DNA of 35,910 bases from Thermoplasmata archaeon (GCA_021818675.1 JAKATR010000080.1:1-35910), one strand, 5' to 3'. Counted from the stretch's first letter, positions 17,296 through 25,659 are shown. The notes: generated by a model not told the origin, from the letters alone. Numbers and translations: made by a program.

Positions 17296-17505
17296 CCCAC
17301 GATTTCCGTCGTGGGATGAATAAGAAATTCCTAATAAACGAGAAAATATGTCTAATATAGTCCACAGGGTCTACCGGATTTGAAGTCTCATAATCCATCA
17401 AAAAATTGATTGTGAGAGATTCAGTAAGATCTCTGAATCGAATTAAAGGGGCACTTTCAATAATGGAGAAACCCCACTCCCTTCAAGGATGGGATGAGAG
17501 TGAAC
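17296..17505. mobile_element. remnant or small non-autonomous IS200/IS605-like element
   Basis: Two hairpins of the kind found near the ends of IS200/IS605 elements lie about 175 bases apart in the same orientation. The first (17296-17315) is perfect: CCCACGA, six-base loop, TCGTGGG, followed by ATGAATAAG. The second (17473-17493) is CCCACTCC-CTTCAA-GGATGGG with one bulge, followed by ATGAGAGTGAACC. Between them a third hairpin (17418-17439) pairs GATTCAG with CTGAATC. No tnpA or tnpB reading frame survives between or beside them. It may be the decayed end of an element plus its guide-RNA region, or a transposase-less derivative; boundaries are uncertain. Confidence 0.45.
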
Positions 17506-17553
17506 CGATTATAATATATAATTATAAAGATATATATAAAGGATATCTTCTAA

Positions 17554-17856
17554 TATCTCTGTAATTATCCTTCATTAACAGGTGAAATTCGGAATTCGTC
17601 TTTTTTACAGGAGGTTCCAACGGCTGATCATTTCGCTTGGTATGAACTGACACATCGGGGCGCCAGACCTATAGTTAAGGCATTAACCGAAATTGTTATA
17701 GCTGCTTTAGCTCGAGAGGACGCACCTTACGTTGTCGAAATGATATCTTTGGCTGCGGATGAAATGCTTGCTTCCTCGACAATTGCGGTTGAAAGTATTG
17801 AGGATATCTTGGCAGTAACCGTAGCAGCTAATCCAGCAATCAGGGTAGTTATATGA
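17554..17856 (+). pseudogene. orphan coding-like frame without a start codon
   Basis: After a TAA at 17551 the frame stays open for about 100 codons to TGA at 17854-17856. It reads as good protein, for example VPTADHFAWYELTHRG followed by ARPIVKALTEIVIAALARED and a C-terminal IEDILAVTVAANPAIRVVI. There is no ATG or GTG in the frame before a Met in the last half, and the other two frames are full of stops. The base composition is more GC-rich than the flanks. I recognise no family. It looks like the tail of a gene whose front has been lost, perhaps imported with the neighbouring element. Confidence 0.4.
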
Positions 17857-18173
17857 GTAATAGCCGACTTTGTGGTTGGATTTTAAATTATTACCAATAT
17901 TTTTATTTTTAAGGCCCTCTTTGGTTTAGTGGGAGTAAATGAATCCCATTTTTCTTCTCAGTACTGTCTGTATCTAAGCCTAAAACTCTTAATTCTCACT
18001 GATTGGTCCAATCATTATTCAATCTAATCTCGGAAAAGGTATATTGCTTGCTTTATTCGCATAGAATTGTATTCCTTTGCTTACCCCCAGAATGTTAAAG
18101 AGATCCATTTTTAATAATATGGTATCTGACAGAAGTTTGATTTAAAAAAGAAAAATTACTATGAAGACATTTC
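17857..18173. other. non-coding spacer
   Basis: I see no gene, RNA or repeat in this 317-base stretch. It is AT-rich with stops in all frames. The only likely signal is TTTAAAAAAG at about 18140-18149, a TATA-like box for the broken peptidase gene that follows. Confidence 0.5.
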
Positions 18174-19099
18174 GTGAAAAAGATGGCGAGATTGGCTCAA
18201 TTATTAAGAAAAAAGAGATTGCTTACGGATTTGGCAATAATCATAATTTACGCAATAATAGTATTATCTTTTCCAGAGTTAGTAGTAAGCAGTTTTGACT
18301 TTCTGAGTTCTGAAATTATTTTATTCAGTATCCTCGGTGTGGTAGATTACCTCATAAAGACCAAATATGGGGGTGATTATTATCCATTGCGTGCAAGATT
18401 AACCGTTCAAAGGTTTCAGAGCATAGTATCAGTTCTTGATGAAGAATATTCAAAGATTTTTTCGGCAGAATTCGTCAACATTGTGCCACAGGGGATCAAC
18501 GTCTACCTATTTCAAAATGACGGGCGCCGCCCGCCAGTCTTCTCTGACGACAGGAAAAGTAAACCTGATATTTATGTGGATGATCGCTTGCCCGGGAAAG
18601 TTGATTCAAGTTTTCTGAGGTTCACAATTCTTCACGAACTGGGACATTACATACGAAATGATCTGTCAAAGCGCATTAATCTAGTTAAAGCAATGTTATT
18701 ATCCATTCGTTTGCAGCACTTTCCTCAGTTGTGTTAATCTCATTAAGCCTTTTTGTTACATACTTCTGGATCCCAGTAATTTTTTTACTGGTGGCAGCAT
18801 CCTCGATACTTTTCTTTATAATGGAAATATCAAGTTCAGAATACAAGGCAGATGCTTTTGCCCTGTCACAAACCGGAGATCTGAACGGGATTGTCCAGAC
18901 CCTCAAACAGCTAAAGAATTTTGTCAAGACCAATTACAATCCTTCCTACACTCTGGATCGGAGGGTGGAGAAAGGTGTTAGAGAGAATAGCAAGGTTGCG
19001 TTCAGAATGAGAGTGCTGGGCTTAAACAATAGATTGCCGATTTACCTGACTGAAAAGTCATTTCTGATCCCAGTTTCTATTGCAATACATTTCCTTTAA
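18174..19099 (+). pseudogene. M48-type membrane zinc peptidase split by a frameshift
   Basis: Two overlapping frames together make one M48/HtpX-like protease. The first (18174-18737) has two membrane segments (about residues 17-58) and the zinc site FTILHELGHYIRND, giving two His ligands and the catalytic Glu, but then ends in TAA at 18735. The second frame, one base back, is open from 18689 and continues with two hydrophobic helices (ALSSVVLISLSLFVTYFW and IPVIFLLVAASSILFFI) and SSSEYKADAFA, the usual third zinc ligand Glu in E-x-x-A-D. Neither half has the complete site. A one-base change between 18689 and 18734 rejoins them. Start could be GTG 18174 or ATG 18183. It may be a true pseudogene, a recoded gene, or a sequencing error. 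Confidence 0.75.
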
Positions 19100-19262
19100 G
19101 CATGCAAATCTTATATTTTGCAGATTTTTAGTCCATATCATATACCATTTAACGTTGCTCTGAAAAATGTGTTTGGCACATATCCTCGGTGGGTTTCCAT
19201 AGGAATATGGGTAATTGTGGCTTTTATATATTATTCCATGGAAAGTATATTTATAATGGCAA

Positions 19263-19421
19263 TTAATCATCATTAAGACAGGCTTCACAAACACAATCCC
19301 TGAAGTTTTCCCTAAGCCATTGGAGTTTCCCGCTGGAAACCATCTGAAAGGTGCACCAGCAGGGAATGGAACCGCAGCATACGAATTGCTTTCCGCAATT
19401 CCCACAAATTTTCTGTTTCAT
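19263..19421 (-). CDS. cysteine-rich CWC-type small protein
   Basis: A 52-residue protein with nine cysteines: CGNC at residues 6-9, CC at 15-16, the diagnostic CWC at 21-23, and CVCEAC at 43-48. This order (C-x2-C, F-x-C, CWC, then D-C-x-C-x2-C-L) is that of the cysteine-rich CWC family, presumed small metal-binding proteins of unknown role. It is shorter than usual gene-calling limits and lies divergent to the Lrp regulator, sharing an 81-base AT-rich spacer with it, so the regulator might control both. It ends 160 bases past the broken peptidase gene. Confidence 0.75.
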   Translation of the reverse strand: MKQKICGNCGKQFVCCGSIPCWCTFQMVSSGKLQWLRENFRDCVCEACLNDD

Positions 19422-19502
19422 CTTATTGATGGATAGATTTTGCCATTATAATTTTTTTAATAAAATGCGACAATTAAATATGAAACATGGAGATTGACAT
19501 TT

Positions 19503-19952
19503 ATGGATGCCAAAGACAGGGAGATTCTAAAATATCTTTTCGCAAATGGTCGCGATAAGATTTCCGATATTTCCAGAGAGCTTAACATTCCCAGAATAAC
19601 TGTGCATGAACGAATTGAAAGGATGAAGAAAGACGATATAATCAAAGGATTTTCAGTGATACCAAATTACCATATTCTGGGGTATGATATCACTGCCTTT
19701 ATTCTTGCCTCCTTTGATCCCAAAGGTGGTATATCACAGCAGCAGCTTGCAACAGCAATTGCAAAGATACAGGGGGTAACGGAGGTTCACATCATCGCAG
19801 GTGAATGGGATATGCTCATAAAGGCGCGGGTAAAATCGACAAGGGATCTTGGAAAAATAGTTCTGGAAAGGCTCAGAGAAATGGATGGAATAGCCAGAAC
19901 GGCAACGCTAAACGTTTTTGAATCAATTGAAAATCAGGAGCTAATAATATGA
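19503..19952 (+). CDS. Lrp/AsnC family transcription regulator
   Basis: A 149-residue regulator. The N-terminal winged helix-turn-helix (about residues 1-60: DAKDREILKYLFANGRD, then SDISRELNIPRITVHERIER) binds DNA, and the C-terminal RAM domain (about 65-145: ITAFILASFDPKGG, VTEVHIIAGEWDMLIKAR) senses amino acids or related metabolites and forms oligomers. I start at ATG 19503 because GGAG lies ten bases before it; a TTG three codons earlier has no ribosome site. The stop overlaps the start of the crotonase gene (ATGA), so the regulator and enzyme are one transcript and may form a substrate-feedback pair. Confidence 0.9.
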   Translation: MDAKDREILKYLFANGRDKISDISRELNIPRITVHERIERMKKDDIIKGFSVIPNYHILGYDITAFILASFDPKGGISQQQLATAIAKIQGVTEVHIIAGEWDMLIKARVKSTRDLGKIVLERLREMDGIARTATLNVFESIENQELII

Positions 19953-20725
19953 CTGCAGAAGAATCACCGGGAACGGTGCTATCATCACAAAACGGAAGAA
20001 TCAGAACGATTTTATTAAGCAATCCCCGGAAGCTAAACTCAATCTCAGGAGAGATGGCTGATCTGCTTGCACAGGAGCTGAAGAAAGCGGAAAGTGATCC
20101 CAATACAAGAGTGGTAATTCTCAGGGGACATGGAGATAACTATTCTTCCGGAGCAGATTTGACAAAATTCGAAACAGGGAACCGCAACAAAGCTCTGGAA
20201 TTTAGAAAGAGCATGAACAGTGTTGTGCTTACAATGAATTCTATGAAAAAACCCATTCTGGCAGTTCTTCATGGATATTCCCTGGGCGGAGGCCTTGAAA
20301 TAGCAGAATCTGCGGATATAAGGATTGCAGGTTCCTCCGCAAAAATAGGACAGCCTGAGATAAAGATAGGCATAAATGCCGGGGCTGGGGGTAACGTCAT
20401 TCTTCCTAAACTTATAGGACGGGGAAGAGCACTTTATCTAATGCTAACCGGTCAGATAATAACGGCCAAACAGGCAATGGATTGGGGTCTGGTGGACCTT
20501 GTTTTTGGAGACGAGGAACTCTTTTCAAAAGCACAGGAAATTGCTGAAAATATTGCAGGTATGCCAGAGGAAACAGTTTCAATTTGCAAAAGACTTGTAT
20601 ATGAATCACAGAACCTTAACATAGAAGACGCCCTTCAGAGAGAATCCGAAGGTTTTGCAGATCTATTCACATCACAGGAGACAATGAAAAGGATCGAGAA
20701 GTTCCTGCATCGTCAGGTAAAATAG
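19949..20725 (+). CDS. enoyl-CoA hydratase/isomerase family (crotonase) protein
   Basis: A 258-residue crotonase-fold enzyme acting on acyl-CoA thioesters in the cytosol. The oxyanion hole is formed by SSGADLTKF (about residue 66) and GYSLGGGLEIAESADIRIA (about 109). IGQPEIKIGINAGAGGN carries the Glu equivalent to the first catalytic Glu of enoyl-CoA hydratase. The second catalytic Glu of hydratases should fall in ALYLMLTG, where a Tyr stands, so simple hydration is doubtful and isomerase or another crotonase reaction is possible. Co-transcribed with the Lrp regulator. No other fatty-acid genes are adjacent; the flavoprotein at 22.4-24.1 kb is a possible partner. Confidence 0.88.
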   Translation: MTAEESPGTVLSSQNGRIRTILLSNPRKLNSISGEMADLLAQELKKAESDPNTRVVILRGHGDNYSSGADLTKFETGNRNKALEFRKSMNSVVLTMNSMKKPILAVLHGYSLGGGLEIAESADIRIAGSSAKIGQPEIKIGINAGAGGNVILPKLIGRGRALYLMLTGQIITAKQAMDWGLVDLVFGDEELFSKAQEIAENIAGMPEETVSICKRLVYESQNLNIEDALQRESEGFADLFTSQETMKRIEKFLHRQVK

Positions 20726-20799
20726 AGGCACAACGGTTTAATGGAGCAGGTGAATAATAGCCAATATTAATCCCGCAAGAGTTGTCAATTACTAATCAT

Positions 20800-20808
20800 T
20801 TTATAAAG
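20800..20808 (+). promoter_or_regulatory. TATA box of prs; leaderless start
   Basis: TTTATAAAG is centred 24 bases upstream of ATG 20828, so transcription should begin at or next to that ATG. It decides the start against a GTG at 20813, which would lie upstream of the expected transcript. Confidence 0.65.
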
Positions 20809-20827
20809 TTAAGTGATTGGCTTTTTA

Positions 20828-21685
20828 ATGTTTATAGTTTCAACAAAGAATTGTCTCAATACTGCCATTGAAATTTGTGACAAATCAGATTTTCATCTCA
20901 TAATGACTGAGGTGAAGCGATTTCCAGATGGAGAACTCTATGTCAGGGTTGTTGAATCCGTGGAAGGCCAGGAAGTTCTGGCAATAGGAAACACAAGGGA
21001 AGATGGAGAGGCGCTGGAATTCATGCTTTTACTCAATGCACTGAAAGAAAATGGTGCATCCAACGTCATCGCATTTCTTCCATACTTTGGATATGCCAGA
21101 CAGCATATGATATATAAACCGGGAGAAGCAATCTCATCAAAGGTATTTACTCAGATGCTCTCAGAATATTCCGATGGAATAATAACCATAAATATTCATG
21201 ATAATTCAACTATGAAATACAGCAAAAAGAAATTTGTTGTAATCAGCATGGTCAAGCGCATTGCAAGATACTTTTCAGAAATGGATATTGGTCTGGTTGT
21301 GGCCCCAGACGATGGCGCAATGGAGATAGCCAGAGAGGCTGGGGAAATATTGAAAGTGGATTCAAGGCATCTGGACAAGAAACGCATTGACTCAATAACT
21401 GTTAGTTATTCAGAAGCAAGATTTGATGTAAAGGGGAAAAATATACTCCTCATTGACGATATCATATCCACAGGTGGAACAATTAAAAAATCAATAAAAC
21501 TGCTTAAGGAGATGGGGGCCAACAAAATTTACGTCGGCGCGATTCATGGAATATTCATCAACAATTCCGGCGATGATATTGCGGGAATGTGTGATGAACT
21601 TGTGGTTACTGATACCATATATTCCAGATACAGCAAAGTAAAGATATCAGATTCCATTGAAGAGATCATAAGTGAGGTGGCATAG
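20828..21685 (+). CDS. prs: ribose-phosphate pyrophosphokinase
   Basis: A 285-residue enzyme making PRPP from ribose 5-phosphate and ATP for nucleotide, histidine and tryptophan synthesis. The order RFPDGELYVRVVE, YFGYARQHMIYKPGEAISSK, INIHDNSTMKY, VVAPDDGAMEIAREAGEIL and the PRPP loop LLIDDIISTGGTIKKS is complete. The sequence, with the short flexible loop and a KKRID block, is close to the characterised Thermoplasma volcanium enzyme. The chosen start at 20828 gives the family N-terminus MFIVSTKNCLN. kptA starts directly after the stop codon, so the two are one operon. Confidence 0.95.
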   Translation: MFIVSTKNCLNTAIEICDKSDFHLIMTEVKRFPDGELYVRVVESVEGQEVLAIGNTREDGEALEFMLLLNALKENGASNVIAFLPYFGYARQHMIYKPGEAISSKVFTQMLSEYSDGIITINIHDNSTMKYSKKKFVVISMVKRIARYFSEMDIGLVVAPDDGAMEIAREAGEILKVDSRHLDKKRIDSITVSYSEARFDVKGKNILLIDDIISTGGTIKKSIKLLKEMGANKIYVGAIHGIFINNSGDDIAGMCDELVVTDTIYSRYSKVKISDSIEEIISEVA

Positions 21686-22432
21686 TTGGAAGATCAGGAT
21701 CTAAGATCGTGCAGAGAACATGGACCATTCAGGGGGGAAATCTGCCCTGTATGCGGTGACGAGGGCAAGGGATTGATGCACCCGGATGAGATTGAAGGGG
21801 TAAGCCGAATTCTGGCGGGAATGCTGAGGCACTTTCCCGAAAATTATGGAGTGCGAATGGATTCACACGGATGGGTTAAGATTTATACAATTGTTCCTGC
21901 AATAAGGACACAGAGACGAAGATATGGATGGATCACCCCGTATCACATCATCGCTTTAGCCAAAACCGACCACCGGCAGAGATATGAAGTTAATGAAAGA
22001 GATGAGATCAGGGCAACCTATGGGCACACAATTCCCGTTGATCTATCTGATCTTCCCACTGAAAACATTCCCGAAGTTGTTTATTACCAGACCACCCCTG
22101 AAGAGTATGAATTCATTATGGAAACAGGAATAAGCCCATCTGACAAGACGTATGTCCACCTTTCATCCACATACAGGAAAGCGTATGTTTCAGGTCTATT
22201 TCACGTGGATAATCCTCTGATTCTTGATGTGGATACACAAAAATATATTGAATCAGGAGGAAAGATTTACCGGGCATCCCACGAGGTATACCTATGCAAG
22301 GAGATATCCCCGGAATTCCTGAGAAAATCAGAAGTTGAAGAGGTGGAACTCACACAGGATGAACAGGAAGACATTAAAAGGGTCAAAATGAAGAGGGAAG
22401 CAAGAGCCCGGGATCAGCAGGATCTAGCTTAA
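21686..22432 (+). CDS. kptA: RNA 2'-phosphotransferase (Tpt1/KptA)
   Basis: A 248-residue enzyme that removes a 2'-phosphate from RNA using NAD, forming ADP-ribose 1'',2''-cyclic phosphate. The N-terminus carries a small zinc ribbon (CREHGPFRGEICPVC) common in archaeal members. The catalytic core follows: SRILAGMLRHFPENYG and GWVKI, YEVNERDEIRATYGHTIPV, YYQTTPEEY and HLSSTYRKAYVSG supply the conserved Arg-His-Arg-Arg set. The start is TTG at 21686, directly after the prs stop, with TGAGGTGG seven bases upstream; the first in-frame ATG, 30 codons later, would delete the ribbon. Its physiological substrate in archaea is uncertain. The last nine bases overlap the convergent flavoprotein gene. 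Confidence 0.92.
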   Translation: MEDQDLRSCREHGPFRGEICPVCGDEGKGLMHPDEIEGVSRILAGMLRHFPENYGVRMDSHGWVKIYTIVPAIRTQRRRYGWITPYHIIALAKTDHRQRYEVNERDEIRATYGHTIPVDLSDLPTENIPEVVYYQTTPEEYEFIMETGISPSDKTYVHLSSTYRKAYVSGLFHVDNPLILDVDTQKYIESGGKIYRASHEVYLCKEISPEFLRKSEVEEVELTQDEQEDIKRVKMKREARARDQQDLA

Positions 22433-24082
22433 CTCCGGGAGATTGTTGATTATATAGTATTCCAATTTTGAAATACCCTGTTCCATGGCAGATTTTATGT
22501 CATGCTGGTTCTTCGTATAGTTCCTCAAATTGAAATCAATTTTGAGATCATTTACAAATTTTATGCCCTTGCTCTCTGCAATTTTTCTATAAGCGATCTG
22601 CCTGTTTCTGTCCATGCTATCCAGACTTCTTTCCGACATTATAATAGTGCATTGATCTGCCAGGGCAAGTGCCTGATCCTGATGTTTGTATATATTCGAA
22701 TCTATTGAGAGCTCGGATATTTGTGGAAGATCTTCATAATGTACCGGTGGAATGGCAAAAATATCTGCTCCTTTTCCTTCAGTGGACAGTTGAACATCAA
22801 TTTTCAGTCTCTTTATCTCATTTTCATAAAACGCCAATAATCGATCAAATTCCTTTTTCTTGAAAGGATCAGTTATCTTTCTAAGATCGCCTCCAATTTT
22901 CTCCTCTTTTTCATATATGGTAACTTTCAGGCCACTTTCCTTGGCCTTAAGGGCAGCTTCAAGTCCTGAAATTCCTCCTCCGGCAATGGTAATTTCTCCT
23001 CTCAATCCTGTGAAACGTCTCCTTGTCAGTTCAAAACCCGTTGAGGTGTTAACCGTGCATCTTACTTCTCCGTATGAAAGATCTCTGCAGGCCTGATTAC
23101 ACCTGATGCATGGCCTGATTGCTCTGTTTCCATTGAAGACTTTTGATGGAAAGAATGGATCCGCAAGGGCAGGTCTTCCCAGAGCAACAAAATCAACAGT
23201 CTGCAAGGCTTCTTCAATGGATTCCGGATTGGTCATTGATCCCACTATCATCGTTTTGACTTTCGCTTTCCTGGGAAGTTTCTTAAGGATATGCATTTCA
23301 TCAGAATAGAATGAGGCTGAAGAACCCGGTGGAGCAAATCTCCCAGCAGAAAAATGTACGTAGTCAATGTTTCCAAGTGATTCAGCAACCTTCAAACCAT
23401 ATGCAGCATCATAACCATCCGGATCGTCTTCATACAGGCTGAGTCTAATTCCCACCGGAATTCCAGACGATTCGCGTACGAGGTTTATAATCTCCTGAGG
23501 AAATGTCAGGCGACGCTCAAAGGAGCCACCATATCTGTCTGATCTCATATTCAAGGCAGGGGAAATGAACTCCTGAACCAGATAACCATGTGCTCCATGA
23601 ATTTCTATGCCATCGAAATTGGCCAGTCTGGCAATTCTTGCAGCGGATTCAAAGGCCTTTCTTACCTGTTCCATATCTTCCTCAACCATTGCTGCTGGTT
23701 TATGCCCCATATAATCAACTGCTGAAGGTGCTATAATTCTTTCATTATTGGGGGATAATGCCTTTCCCCCTGCATGAACTATCTGGAGAAATACCTTTGA
23801 CTGATGCCGGTGAATACTCTCTGTAAGTCTCTTAAGTTTTGGAATATGATCAGAAACTCCAATGACCATTTCATTTCTTGAACCCCTGGCAGAGTCCATG
23901 AAAACATAGGAATATTCTGTTATAATGAGCCCAAAGCCTCCCAACGCCCTTTCTTCAAGGTAGGAAATGTGAGTGTCGTTGGTAACTCCACTTGGATCTG
24001 CAAGGTTTGAAATCATTGGGGCCATTACAAACCTGTTTTTAATCCAGGTTTCGCCAATATATTCTCCGGTTAAACTCTTCAT
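22424..24082 (-). CDS. old-yellow-enzyme/2,4-dienoyl-CoA reductase-like Fe-S flavoprotein
   Basis: A 552-residue, three-part protein. Residues 1 to about 325 are an FMN TIM barrel of the OYE family (RFVMAPM, LQIVHAGGKA, FDGIEIHGAHGYLVQEFISP, RSDRYGGSFERR, DFVALGRPALADP). CIRCNQACRDLSYGEVRC (about 338-355) is the 4Fe-4S site. Then GGGISGLEAALKAKESG begins an FAD-binding domain as in dienoyl-CoA reductase and trimethylamine dehydrogenase. Those proteins are 640-730 residues and contain a second dinucleotide loop; here the equivalent region is short and shows no G-x-G-x-x-G. It may oxidise or reduce enoyl compounds with a different electron partner. The MFS gene lies 33 bases upstream on the same strand and is probably co-transcribed. 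Confidence 0.88.
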   Translation of the reverse strand: MKSLTGEYIGETWIKNRFVMAPMISNLADPSGVTNDTHISYLEERALGGFGLIITEYSYVFMDSARGSRNEMVIGVSDHIPKLKRLTESIHRHQSKVFLQIVHAGGKALSPNNERIIAPSAVDYMGHKPAAMVEEDMEQVRKAFESAARIARLANFDGIEIHGAHGYLVQEFISPALNMRSDRYGGSFERRLTFPQEIINLVRESSGIPVGIRLSLYEDDPDGYDAAYGLKVAESLGNIDYVHFSAGRFAPPGSSASFYSDEMHILKKLPRKAKVKTMIVGSMTNPESIEEALQTVDFVALGRPALADPFFPSKVFNGNRAIRPCIRCNQACRDLSYGEVRCTVNTSTGFELTRRRFTGLRGEITIAGGGISGLEAALKAKESGLKVTIYEKEEKIGGDLRKITDPFKKKEFDRLLAFYENEIKRLKIDVQLSTEGKGADIFAIPPVHYEDLPQISELSIDSNIYKHQDQALALADQCTIIMSERSLDSMDRNRQIAYRKIAESKGIKFVNDLKIDFNLRNYTKNQHDIKSAMEQGISKLEYYIINNLPELS

Positions 24083-24115
24083 AAAGCAATATTGCCCTTT
24101 AATATTTAAGAAAAC

Positions 24116-25294
24116 TCACTTCTTTCCTCCGAAAAGCTTCAAATACAGGATACCGGCAGCAAATTGTATGCCTCCTCCCACAACAAGAGGAAGGGGAACA
24201 TACAGATCAGTGAGTATTCCTGAACCGCCAGAAGTGAGTTGAGAGAGTCTTCCTGCAGTTGCCTGAAGACTGGTACCCGCGCCAAGATCACCCTCTTTCA
24301 GTTCTGAAATATTTATTGTGCTGCGGGAAGGGGTACCATAGCCAGCCACTGTCATTCTTCCCACATAGAATATTGCAGCAATGAAGAAAAAAGGTGAAAG
24401 GGCAAGTGGGATCATGAGAAGTCCCTGAAGCATTCTTGCATAGGCCCCTACCTTTGCAGGATTCTTCATCCGATGTGCTGTCCTGACAGAAAGATATGAT
24501 CCAATTGCAGTTGAAATATATGAGCCGGTGAACATGATTCCAAGGAGAAATGTGGAAACACCAAAGGCAACATGGAACCATGCTGATATTATGGCCATAG
24601 AGAGACCAATTCCAGCCCCGTTTATACTGTTCGACAAAATTACTTTTCCAAGAAACTTCATGGAACCTTTCTGGATTACCCCATGCTTTTTCATTTCCCG
24701 TTTTCTTTCAGAGACAAATATGAGAGATATGAGAGAAGTGATCATAAGGATTGCAGAAATTCCAAAAAGAAACCTGTAAGAGTAAATGTCTCCCACTGAA
24801 TGGGCAAGGAACCCCTGCCCTATAACCAGGCCGCCACCAAATACAGAGAACAGGCTCCCTATTGTTGTAATAATGCTGATCTTCCTTACCCTTTCACTGG
24901 TATCAGGCCAGTTATTGCCAATTAGGGCGGTTGTGCCCGGTGAGAATGCTCCTCTTATGGCTCCTGGGCCACCTCCAATTCCGCCGATAACTGTCAGTTC
25001 TATGAACAACGGCTGGGTTGTTAGGAGCAATGTCAACATAGAAAAAATAGGGAACAGTTCAGAAATAAGGAGTGAATATCTGTATCCAAACCTGTCCCCG
25101 ATGATGCCCATTATGATGGTTTGGAAAACAGTAAAGAGGATGAGAAAGAAGGCAAAAAATCCAATGGTAACTATGTTGTAGCCAAGAACGAAGAGGTAGA
25201 GTGGATAAGATATTGCGGAGAAACTCAGTGCAATGCTTCTCGATGCCCTTGAAACCACGAGAAATTTGAAGGTGAGATCGGTCTTCTCAGGCAT
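24116..25294 (-). CDS. MFS transporter, 12 TM
   Basis: A 392-residue integral membrane protein with about twelve hydrophobic segments and the loop-2 motif GDRFGYRYSL (about residues 64-73) of the major facilitator superfamily. Small side chains dominate (GGIGGGPGAIRGAFSPG near 106-122, a helix-4/5 region). The central loop (SERKREMKKHG) separates two six-helix halves. The substrate cannot be assigned. Archaeal MFS proteins of this size include drug and metabolite exporters. It lies directly upstream of the flavoprotein gene on the same strand, so it may move that enzyme's substrate or product. Confidence 0.85.
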   Translation of the reverse strand: MPEKTDLTFKFLVVSRASRSIALSFSAISYPLYLFVLGYNIVTIGFFAFFLILFTVFQTIIMGIIGDRFGYRYSLLISELFPIFSMLTLLLTTQPLFIELTVIGGIGGGPGAIRGAFSPGTTALIGNNWPDTSERVRKISIITTIGSLFSVFGGGLVIGQGFLAHSVGDIYSYRFLFGISAILMITSLISLIFVSERKREMKKHGVIQKGSMKFLGKVILSNSINGAGIGLSMAIISAWFHVAFGVSTFLLGIMFTGSYISTAIGSYLSVRTAHRMKNPAKVGAYARMLQGLLMIPLALSPFFFIAAIFYVGRMTVAGYGTPSRSTINISELKEGDLGAGTSLQATAGRLSQLTSGGSGILTDLYVPLPLVVGGGIQFAAGILYLKLFGGKK

Positions 25295-25432
25295 ATCCTC
25301 TTATGCAAAACAGATTAAAAGAGTTATAGAAATCACCAAATTCAAAGCGATGGAAACGAATCTCCAATTCATAAAGAATTTCGGCTAACAAATGGTTAAA
25401 TTTTTATTGCTTCTTACTCTATGGCGTTTAAT

Positions 25433-25505
25433 GGGGCTGTGGGGTAGCTTGGTATCCTACGGGCTTTGGGAGCCTGAGACTCCGGTCCAAATCCGGGCAG
25501 CCCCA
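25433..25505 (+). tRNA. tRNA-Pro (anticodon UGG)
   Basis: The acceptor stem GGGGCTG pairs perfectly with CAGCCCC. The anticodon stem CGGGC/GCCTG encloses loop TTTGGGA with anticodon TGG, and the T arm CCGGT-CCAAATC-CCGG-type pairing is intact. Discriminator A, no encoded CCA. A TTAAATTTT tract about 30 bases upstream (near 25396-25404) is the likely TATA box. Its 3' side opens onto an 800-base decayed region with transposase fragments, a common integration setting, but I see no integrase. Confidence 0.97.
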
Positions 25506-25659
25506 TTTCATAATTGTGATTATATATTATGTGAGCTTTTAGAGGTTTAGGTTTTAACAGTATTCATCTTAAAGGAGAGTTTGAAGTCAATTATGGGTTA
25601 TGGGGATTTCTAGTAATCTCCATCGAAGCCTTTTTTCATGAACGCAATGACTAATATTC

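Noticed and set aside
17490-17550. AT-rich alternating stretch considered as a replication origin
   Set aside because: No repeated origin-recognition-box motifs and no Orc1/Cdc6 gene nearby; the AT tract is compatible with a simple promoter or decayed DNA.
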